Positions 56,136 through 64,000 of a stretch of 64,000 nucleotides of DNA are shown piece after piece. This stretch comes from Thinopyrum elongatum (taxonomy: Eukaryota > Streptophyta > Magnoliopsida > Poales > Poaceae), in contig CM022297.1 of the NCBI GenBank assembly GCA_011799875.1, forward strand, positions 367,393,105 to 367,457,104. The letters run 5' to 3'. Every line of letters begins with the position of its first letter. The stretch's first letter is position 1. The position numbers were made by a program, and so were the translations under genes. Under the pieces are notes generated by a model. That model saw nothing but the letters and a program-made list of their open reading frames with translations, made no database searches and had not been told where the DNA came from.

Positions 56136-57345
56136 CATATTTGGTATCTCTAACTCATCCCCTATAATTTAGATTAGTAAACAACCAAGTATTCTTAAGG
56201 GGAGTATATATTTGCTGCTGTAAAAAAATTGGTTTCTAACCAACTCCTTAAGCTTAACTCCCATTTTTTTTGCCAAAATTTCTAGTTTTATTTTACATAC
56301 TACATATCAATTACATATTTTCACACATATTAAATTCAAACAAAATAATTAGGGTTCACAAAATTTACGAATATCAGGAATTCAAAGTTTACAAACTAAA
56401 TTATTCAATTCAAACACACAGAAGGGTTCAAATGAGGTAAAAAGCATCATAAAAGCACAACTATGAGTGATATGTAGATGTCACAGCTTTTGCACAGCTT
56501 TCACAATGGTGAGAAAGAGACTTGTGTGTATCCAAAATCATCGACGAAAATACTTCTTCGGATAGGTTGGATTGGTGTTGAAGTAGTCTATCATAATCTT
56601 GGCATGGTTGTGCGCTCTATTTCGATTGGTGTGTATACGCCGAATTGTGGGCCTTTTCTAAGCTGCTGAAAACCCTCGTTGAAGATCATGTCAATGGCCA
56701 TTTAGAAGTCATCATCATCTTCCTCCTTCAACGGGTCCTCGAAGATCATCTCCCTCAACCTCTTCATCCACACAGTGCGTCAATGACTCAGTTCAATTCA
56801 ATTGACAAAAGAACAATGAGTTGAAAAAACAAAACAAAAACTCACCTAGACAAACTATCGAACACTTGAAGAACGACGGAGGTGTCGTGACCGACCGGTG
56901 AGGTTGAGCCAATGCCGAAGCTGCTAATTGTCGGCGGGCTTCGAGATGGCCGGCAGTCGACGGAGAGGCTCGGAGAAAGAATATTCGTCCCATCCTTCCG
57001 GTGATGGGATTAATTGATGCAGCGGCGTAGAGCTCGATTCCAGCGACAACATCAACCGTCTCGGAGTGGGGCAGGAGGGTGGCAAAGGCAATAGGGTGTC
57101 CATGGAGGCGTTGGGTGGTAGTCGGGAACAACCCAACGACGACGCAGCGCGGGTGCCGGGGAGAGGCCAAAACTTTTACTCCATGAGTGGGTGGTCGAAT
57201 ATATTTAAAAGTTGGGGCGTCTCCGGAGTAAAAATTATTCTCCTCTAAGAATAATAGGGGTTCAGTTAGGTGCCAATTAGAGGAGGAAATTGAATTTATC
57301 CTTCTCTAATGACTTTTAAGGGATCGATTAAAGATGCTCTTACTC
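56136..57345 (-). mobile_element. Possible second PIF/Harbinger-like remnant
   Basis: The right end (57290-57345) contains CTCTAATGACTTTTAAGGGATCGATTAAAGATGCTCTT, close to the AGAGCATCTTTAATCGATCC type of Harbinger/Tourist end. I could not find its partner on the left, so the left border is a guess. On the minus strand a 21-codon frame (56767-56702) reads M-K-R-L-R-E-M-I-F-E-D-P followed by an acidic run, reminiscent of the start of Harbinger-type proteins, and is interrupted by TAA. The 56793-57170 frame has no recognisable motif. Confidence 0.35.
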
Positions 57346-57883
57346 AAACCGAAAGAAAATAGTATTTCAGGGAAAGAAGGGACACACAAGATCAACGCAA
57401 CACTACACGTACCCGGCCGTGAGAAAGTTCCATTCCTCGAGATGTACTTAGAGGAAGAGCTTTTTTTACTTTCCTGCGATTGATAGGCACTGATCCCGCT
57501 AAAAAAATAGACAATGAAAGTGCATGTGTCACTTAATTATATTTTGGTGTGATGACAATATGGTTAGAGGAACTAATATTGGTTGCTAAAGTCTATCTCA
57601 GTATATTGGTTTCATGAAGATTATTATGGAGTTGTGTGAAACCCCCCCCCCCCCCCCCACCCCCCTAAAAAAAATTCAAAAAGATCAAAGGCGTGGTTTA
57701 CCGGCGACTCGAAGGTTGTCGTTTTGGATCAATTTGAGTCGTAGGAAAACCCGCACTATTAAAAGGGGTCATCGTGAATTTGTGTCATGTGGGGAAACCA
57801 TCCAAAACATATACACCAGCCCTCCTACACGTACCACCATAATCCATGTAGCGTGCTTTGCCGAGGTGTCCATAGAGTGTGAA

Positions 57884-58112
57884 CAGAAAGTTTCTGGACA
57901 CCCCGTGTGCACAGGGTCTTTTGACCCCCGTGCGCAGGGTGGTCAGAAACTCTCTGGACACCCCGTGCGCACGGGGTCTTTTGACTCCCATGCGCACGGG
58001 GTTCCGCGTAACTTTCTGGGCATCCCGTGCGCACAAGGTGCGCACGGGGTGGTGGTTTTGCCTCTGCACACCCCATGCGCACCGGGCTGACTTAGCCTAT
58101 GTGCACGGGGTC
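57884..58112 (+). repeat. 60-bp repeats with CCCCGTGCGCACGGGG palindromes in U3
   Basis: CAGAAA(G/C)T(T/C)TCTGGACACCCCGTG and relatives recur every 60 bp (about 57884, 57944, 58004). Each carries one or two copies of the 16-bp perfect palindrome CCCCGTGCGCACGGGG or a variant. The array ends about 35 bp upstream of the TATA box at 58147. It occupies the place held by GCGGTAGTACCGC palindromes in the related LTR at 3794. Confidence 0.8.
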
Positions 58113-58146
58113 CAACGGGCAGAAACGGCCACCCAGCCAAGAGCAC

Positions 58147-58154
58147 TATATAAA
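58147..58154 (+). promoter_or_regulatory. TATA box of the 57515 LTR
   Basis: TATATAAA followed by GGCCCTTCTTCC. It corresponds to the TATA box at 5602 in the related LTR. Confidence 0.6.
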
Positions 58155-58896
58155 GGCCCTTCTTCCACCTCCAACCCCTACCCTAATGTCTTGTTGAGCT
58201 CCCCCTTTGCTACACCTCATTTTGCTCAATACTCTTAATCCCTCCACCCAAACTTGTTGAAACTTTGGGGATTGGGAGAGCAAGACCCGATCTACACTTT
58301 GACCAAACCAAATCGTGTTCCCCACAATATTTGTCCACTATTGACTTGTTACTCTTGGAGCTTGGGCTCCTAGGCAGTTAGAAGTTCCTCCGGAAACTTC
58401 CTTGCTTGTGTGGTACTTCGGAGAAGTTTGTAAAGGTGTGGTGGTCGCCTTCAAGACCAACCCCGAGTGATTCGAGGCTCATTCGTTAGGGGTGACTCGA
58501 AAGAGAATACGGTGAGCCTTCGGTGGCACTCCGCAAGCTTTGGCTCCGGCACCACTCTAAACAGAGAGTAGCTCTTCCCCAAGGAAGAGTGAACTTCGGG
58601 ATAAAAATCCGTGTTCTTGTCTCACTTGTGGTTAATCCTTTCATGCACTTTACTTTGCTTTGTATGCTTGTTGGCTTGCTAATTAGTTTGTTGCCTAGCA
58701 TATATCTAGCTTTAAGCTTGCTTGTCATGTAGGTTGTGTTCACCTAGTTGCATATCAAGTGAACCCTATTTATCCACTTAACCTTGAATTTGACAAGAAA
58801 AAATAAAATTTGTAGTCTCCTATTCACCCCTCCCTCTAGCCGACCGCATCAATCCTTTCAAATAGGCTCTGATTGCAAATCTAGTGGTGGGAATTA

Positions 58897-59335
58897 GAGC
58901 ATCCACAGCTCGCATCCTCAAATCCTCCTCAAACATTCGCGGACGCGCCCGGTCAGTGACCGGACATGAGAAATAAAAAAAAGTGACCCGTTTAGATCCC
59001 TCATATCATTCCTATAAGTCTGGGCTGTCCGCGAATCCTCATATTGAGGACAAATGTGGCGAGGATATGAGGGCTCGCTTACACGCCCGGTCAGTCCGCC
59101 ACGTAGGACGCGACCCACCCAAGACGACATTTTCTCCTTCTTTATTCATTCTATTCTCTCCCTCTCTTCATCTCCACCAATCACGTGCAAGTAGCCGGAT
59201 ATATAAGGGAGTAAGTGAGTAGTACGGCTGTATCAACGGACAAATAGGGGCTCAAAACGGACACACCTGGTCACTGATCGGGTGCGTCCGCAGGCGTTTA
59301 GGGGGCAGATTTGCTAAGTCTGCATGTAGATGCTC
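58897..59335. mobile_element. MITE, 439 bp
   Basis: GAGCATCCACAG at the left and TGTAGATGCTC at the right form an inverted repeat. The dinucleotide TA flanks both ends; the flanking triplets are TTA and TAA. CGGTCAGTGACCGG-type words and GCGTCCGC words recur inside in both orientations. No coding capacity. The superfamily is uncertain (Harbinger-like end, TA-like flank). Confidence 0.6.
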
Positions 59336-59429
59336 TAAGAAAGATACTTGCTGGTAGGTACTACTGTAGTATATAAGCGTAGGTATGCAGCTGGGTTGTC
59401 TCTGTAAGGTCCATAGACCGACCGATCTC

Positions 59430-61511
59430 CCAAAAAAGTTTAGGGTTCCTCCGCCTCTCGTCGGCACCGCCGTCGGTCTGCCTCGTCTCTGGTGTCCTTA
59501 AGGCCATGGGGCAGGGTGGATCTCGGCCCTTGTCGACGGGAGGGGTCCGTTTTTAGACGTTTCTTTGATTTTTGTTAGGTTTGTGTCCTGCTCAGGAAGG
59601 CGAGACGTTGCCCTAGAGGCTCTCTAAAGATGGAATAAAGTTCTCCCACCTAGCCCATGTTGGGAGTATGCCCTAGAGGCAATAATATTATATTATTTTA
59701 TGTGTTCACAATTAAGAGCTTATATTCTATGCTATAAATGCTATTATCCTGGAATATGCGATTCAGTGGAAAACTCATATGGACATGTAGAATGATAAAC
59801 GGTAAAATAAGATTCCTAGTCTCGCCTCTAAGACTAGCTCAAGCGTTGTTGGTGATCACATTTTCTGGATCTTGAGACATCGTTAACAGTAAAGATAGTC
59901 TCAAAACAACTTTGAGAGTATGACGTTAGAAGAACGATCATATTGAATCGACCCAAACTTGTTTGTTATACTTTGAGATAATATCGTCATAAGTCAATTG
60001 TTATAACATGGAGTGTTAACTTGTGATTTTAGTTCCTTAGACTATAAGAGTACCGTAGTTCCTTCTTACCGTACGATGCACTTTGGAGTTGCTCAAACGT
60101 CATATGTAATACGGCGATCATAATAACAACTTACAGGTTCATCAAAAAGTTTGACAAGGGACACGATAGCTCGAGAGTGGAATTTGCTCCTCCAATAATG
60201 AAGAGAAATTATTAGGGCCTCTCGGCGTGACGACGTCCATCATCGTCTGGCCAGACAAACATGACAACGTCACGGGGATGCCGGAACATGTCAACGAGAA
60301 AGAAGAACAAAACCGGTAACGAGGAGACCGGTATAGTGAGCATGTGTATGACTCAAGAGGATACCGATATATCTCACATCGGGTTTTGTAAAGTATCGCG
60401 AAGCAAAGGAAACATCACATGATAACCAAAGATCACTCGAATGTCATTCATGTAATCATAGGGATCGATTTGGACGTCCATGGTTCCGCTATCGGTCATT
60501 GAACAAAGGGGTTTCATTCATGTCTATGTTTTACCGAACCTACAGGGTTACAAGCTTAAGGTAATCACGATCTTCCGAGTGTTAGTAAGACGACAGTATC
60601 GAGGATTTATTTATGAAATAGTTTTTTAATATTCAGAATAGTTCCGAGGGGAACCGGAAGCGTTTCGGGGTCACCGTAATGGTTTCAGAGTTTATCGAGC
60701 AATACCAGGTATTCCCGATAAATAATATATAGATGGAAAATGTTTCTAGCGATATTAAATTAATATAAAAGGCTCTAATAATTGTTAGGGGCTTTTATAT
60801 TTAATTTAATATCAACGGTCCTAAAAAGGCCAAATGGTGGAAGGCGACTTGGGCCACAAAGGCCCAAGTGGAGGTGGCGCCCCCCTTTCCTATGGGGGGA
60901 GGCCGAATTGGACAATTGGGGGGGGGGGGGGGGGGGAGTCCCTCAAGAATATATAGGGACTCCAAGTAAGTTCTATACCGACTCGTCTACTTCCGCTGCA
61001 CTCTGGAGTCAGTAACGATTGTGATTCAAACCTTATATGCATCTTCATATTGTTCCTGGGTGATCGTAAGGCGGTTTTTTTGTTTTCTACTACGTTTCCC
61101 AACAGCCCTGTCCCGGTGGTGTGCCTAGCATCGTCGGTGGGCGTGTGGATGTTTGTCTCCGGCGGGTCTGTTTTTGGTGGATTTGCTGAGACCTGGTCAT
61201 CGTTCATTTACGTTCGTGTCTCTTCTGGTTGAATCATTCCAATCTACGCTACCCTTCATCAGCGGCGGTTACTGTTCTGGTGCGCTCGTCTTATGGGGTC
61301 TTAGCATGACGAGTTCCCCGACTGTCTACTACAACAAGTTTTGCCCGGCTCCGGCGAGGGAGGGGCGATGACGGCGGCGCGCTTTGGCTCGCTCAATGCT
61401 TGTAGTCGTCGCTAGGTAGTCTATGGATCTGGATGTATTTTTTATTATTTCTGTTGTTCATTGTACTGCCGTGATTGAAGATGAATAGATCGAAAGTTTT
61501 CACGAAAAAAA
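59430..61511 (+). repeat. Unnamed A-tailed repeat, copy 2, split by a solo LTR
   Basis: Parts 59430-59657 and 61105-61511 are collinear with 52021-52604 (CTCGTCGGCACCGCCGTCGG, CTGTCTACTACAACAAG, GTTCATTGTACTGCCGTGATTGAAGATGAATAG). They end in an A run at 61505-61511. The start is approximate. The Copia-type solo LTR interrupts it. Confidence 0.6.
59658..61104 (+). mobile_element. Copia-type solo LTR (1.45 kb)
   Basis: It starts TGTTGGGAGTATGCCCTAGAGG, the start shared by the Angela/BARE/WIS and related Copia families of Triticeae, and ends TTTCCCAACA. Flanks are GCCCA (59653-59657) and GCCCT (61105-61109), four of five bases matching. A TATATAG lies at 60949 and a 19-G run at 60918-60936. 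The body does not match BARE-1 as I remember it, so the family is left open. No internal domain: solo LTR. Confidence 0.82.
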
Positions 61512-61939
61512 GCAAGATACTCTCTTGTCTCTTCCTCTACCGTCCCAATGGGGTATATAGAGAAAAACACCACAACTGACGTTAGATTTCAAACAACCAC
61601 CACCTGTATTGGCAAAATTTAGCAAAAAACACTTATTACTTCCAAATTACTAAGTTTATCTTCCACAATCAAAATAACTTCGAGCCACGGTAAAAACCAG
61701 GTTATAATAAAAAAACTAATTACTAAGTTTAAGATGTTACATGTATCACGACATAAGTCGGAGGAGTTTCTCTATTTAATCATGAAAGATATGATGTACA
61801 TGTATATTACTTTTTCGTTATACTGTATGCAATTTTGAACCTCCTTTGCAAAAAATAATACCAGAAATATACAACTAAATGAGAAAACTTGTAACTAACA
61901 GTTAAACTGTTCGATTGGTACATTTTATCTTTTAGGATC
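61512..61939. other. AT-rich intergenic sequence
   Basis: No gene or repeat border recognised. The AAGTTTA and TAACTAACAGTT words suggest decayed transposon sequence but nothing more. Confidence 0.5.
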
Positions 61940-63230
61940 GCATTTAAAAAAAAGAGGATTACCCCCGGCCTCTACATCTAGGCGATGCATGCAACCATTT
62001 TATTAATTATTCACAAAAACCTTACAAAGTAGTACATCAGGTAGTCTGAAGCCACCATCTTAGCAACATCTGTGGCTACTCCTATCCACTTGATGAAGAG
62101 GTGCCGATAGTCCGAGTCTAATACCAAACAGACAGCGCACAAATGCCTAACGTCTAAAGCCGGAGGCCCCAACCAAGACACATAATCGGTCTGTGGCACA
62201 AACCGGTCTGACGCACTCTCATGGGTCGTCGCCGCCGTCTTCCACCAATCCATTTTCAGAGCAGGTACTGATGTAACGACCTTGCCAGGCCTGCCGTCGA
62301 CGCCGACACAGCGCCAAACAGTGTCACCGCCCTGCGCTCGTCCGTCCAGACACATCTGTCATCGAGATTCAGCTGCACCATGCCGCCAATACTCGTCGTC
62401 GTCGACGCGGTAGATCCAACGCCGCTCCTCCTGCCAACCTCCACACCGTCCCGCTGCTGGAGCTGCCGCGTAGAGCCCACCACCCACAGTAACTCTCCCC
62501 CGAACACCCAAGCCTCCCAAGACGCCGCCTCCATGGAGGACACGACGCGCATGGCGCCGCCGCCGCCCAATCCAAGACGGATTTTGGACTTCCGTCCGGG
62601 AGTGGCTCAGAGGTGGATAGGAGGGGACCTCGGCTTCGCCTCCACGAAGGGTAACGACGCCGAGGCCATCGCCGATGCCGGGTCGAGCTAGCCGACCAAA
62701 GTTTCCTCCGGTCCCCAACCTGTACCGCCAGCCTCTGTTTGCTCCGTATCTGGCCACGAGCCGAGAAACGAAACCAACGAGAGAACAAAGCACCATGGGG
62801 CTCAACCCACCAAATGGAAGATCGAGGAGAGACTCCAGTGCAGTTCCGTCCAGGCGCCAGATCCAGAGAATTCGACCTGGGCAACGACGTATACCACCAC
62901 CCCGCACTGGCCGTCGGCGTCCTAGCGCCAGATCACGAAGGATCTAACCCAAACGCGACGACTCACACAACCACCAGCTCCTAGCGCTCCCGCGGCCGCC
63001 AATCCGCGCCGCAAGCATGGACTCCAGCCATCGGCGCGTCGTGCACGCCGCTGCCAAGATCCGCCCGCCGCGCCGCCGAACCTCACGGTAGTACGGCGCC
63101 TCTTCATGAATTAGGCCGTCCACCGCCAGCCGAATCGCGCGTAGGGGAGAGATGCCCCGACGGCGCTGCTGGCGGCGGCGAGGGTGAGGGAGGCGGGGGA
63201 GAGACGGGCCTCGCTCCGCTCGCTCGTCAG
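61940..63230 (-). repeat. Probable non-LTR-type or LTR-derived GC-rich repeat (minus strand)
   Basis: On the minus strand the left end reads AATAAAATGGTTGCATGCATCGCC then GAGGCCGGGGGTAATCCTC, a 3'-end phrase I associate with abundant grass non-LTR retroelements. The interior (62250-63230) is GC-rich with overlapping frames in several phases (for example 62907-62359 minus) and no recognisable domain. It might be part of the LTR of the adjacent Copia element instead, because that LTR should begin at 63276 and run in this direction. I cannot separate the two. Confidence 0.4.
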
Positions 63231-63270
63231 AAGTTAGCCTTCCTCTTTATACTTGAATTTGGAGCATAAC

Positions 63271-63292
63271 ATAACAAACTCCACCTTGAGAC
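63271..63292 (-). other. Polypurine tract and 3' LTR start of the Copia element
   Basis: On the minus strand CAAGGTGGAGTT is followed by TGTTATGTTATG, the usual Copia layout of a purine tract next to a TGTT LTR start. The LTR would run leftwards from 63276. Its far end was not found. Confidence 0.5.
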
Positions 63293-63373
63293 AAATTCCA
63301 TCTTGTAGCATGAATGAGAACCTCCTCCCTGAACAATAAAGAAAACACTTTTGGCGCCAAACCGCCACTAGGG

Positions 63374-64000
63374 CTAATGAGTTATACCAACTAAGTCTGA
63401 GCAAAGCTCAAACTTAGCAACATGAACTGGCTTTGTCAACATATCAGCAGGATTATCATGAGTACTAATCTTGCATACCTTCAGTTTACCTTGCTCAACA
63501 ATGTCTCGAACATAATGATATTTGACATCAATGTGCTTTGTTCTCTCATGAAACATCCGATCCTTAGTAAGGTAAATGGCACTCTGAGTGTCACAAAACA
63601 AGTTAATGCAAGAATTATCTCCACAAAGCTCAGCATACAAACCTTTCAGCCAAACTGATTCTTTACATGCTTCTGCAATAGCCATGTATTCTGCTTCAGT
63701 GGTAGACTGGGCAACTACTGGCTGCAACGTTGCCCTCCAACTCACGGCACAACCACCAACAGTGAACACATAACCTGTAAGGGACCTCCTCTTGTCCAAA
63801 TCGCTGGAAGCAAAATCTGAATCCACATAGCCAGCTAGCCCCTCACCAGTTCTGCCGAATTTCAAACAAGCATTGGAAGTGCCACGAAGGTACCTGAAAA
63901 TCCAATGAACAGCCTTCCAATGTTCTTTACCAGGGTTAGCCATGTATCAACTGACCAAACTCATTGCAAATGACAAACCAGGCCTAGAACACACCATGGC
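63374..64000 (-). pseudogene. Copia RNase H end of pol, running off the window
   Basis: Minus-strand pol enters at the window edge and ends at 63374. It has S-F-A-M-S, then [10 protein letters not shown] (near 63935), R-Y-L-R-G-T, Y-V-D-S-D-F-A (the catalytic Asp region), [20 protein letters not shown] and E-A-C-K-E. It then has [18 protein letters not shown] and D-M-L-T-K-P, the complete C-terminal RNase H block of Copia elements. One TGA at 63947-63949 stands where Copia has Arg or Gln. Otherwise it is open, so this is a younger element than the gypsy. Integrase and reverse transcriptase should lie beyond 64000. Confidence 0.9.

Larger units (their letters stand above)
57515..58860 (+). mobile_element. 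LTR (1.35 kb) related to the solo LTR at 3794
   Basis: It starts TGAAAGTGCATG and ends CCTTTCA, an inverted end pair. It shares the start, the GTGATGACAA word, TATA placement and the end phrase CTATTCACCCCTCCCTCTAG with 3794-6659. The direct repeat AATAG occurs at 58861-58865 and at 57506-57510, four bases before the TG. So the left border may be 57511, or the match may be chance. No internal domain or second LTR is seen: a solo LTR. A 17-C run lies at 57642-57658. Confidence 0.72.

Noticed and set aside
57884..58112. Regular 60-bp repeats with palindromes looked CRISPR-like
   Set aside because: Repeats are degenerate, spacers are also repeated, and the setting is a plant LTR upstream of a TATA box.
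62011..63107. Overlapping minus and plus frames of 100-180 codons in GC-rich DNA
   Set aside because: Frames are open in several phases because of base composition. No domain, and codons are not consistent across phases.
1..64000. rRNA genes, tRNA genes and conserved host protein genes
   Set aside because: None recognised by eye on either strand. A covariance or protein search was not possible here.

Overview
The window looks like intergenic, transposon-packed DNA from a large-genome grass, most likely a Triticeae species (wheat/Aegilops/barley type). The evidence is the set of LTR signatures (TGATACGTCTCC..., TGATGCGTCTCC..., TGTTGGGA.TATGCCCTAGAGG), the CACTA ends, and the absence of any convincing single-copy host gene. 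The species call is an inference from remembered repeat families, not a search.

Most of the window (68-43827) is one autonomous-type CACTA (En/Spm) DNA transposon. It has a perfect 13-bp terminal inverted repeat and a 3-bp target duplication (CTA). It carries three decayed genes: a PF03004 (Ptta/En/Spm, TNPD-like) gene on the minus strand (1678-11194), a TNP2 transposase on the plus strand (34698-38247), and a small GRF zinc-finger gene on the minus strand (38732-39388). The ends carry unrelated subterminal repeats: GGCCCA-rich on the left, GTTCATC-rich on the right. Nested in this CACTA are a solo LTR (3794-6659, inside the PF03004 coding sequence), a Mutator-type MITE (7378-7952) and a 10.4-kb non-autonomous LTR retrotransposon (13375-23775). 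That retrotransposon itself holds a 3-kb CACTA (18541-21512) with a small spliced coiled-coil gene. The 24-34 kb stretch is made of degenerate copies of the sequence that lies upstream of the transposase, plus a 210-residue reading frame with three 31-residue repeats.

The CACTA landed in the antisense reading frame of an older Ty3/gypsy element, probably of the Tat/Retand lineage. Its gag-pol runs on the minus strand from about 51.7 kb (gag) through protease, reverse transcriptase, RNase H and integrase to about 45 kb. A solo LTR (47284-48807) sits between the reverse-transcriptase and RNase H parts. Nesting is therefore four deep: gypsy > CACTA > LTR element > small CACTA.

The right-hand 12 kb (51.7-64 kb) is a mosaic of smaller elements. 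It includes a 1.0-kb element with a perfect 14-bp inverted repeat, a PIF/Harbinger-type element (TAA target duplication) carrying an AP2/ERF-domain pseudogene, an LTR related to the one at 3.8 kb, a MITE, two copies of an unnamed A-tailed repeat (one split by a Copia-type solo LTR), and the RNase H end of a Copia element running off the window. All element-borne genes except two short frames (27903-28535 and the spliced frame at 20521-21077) show stops or frameshifts.
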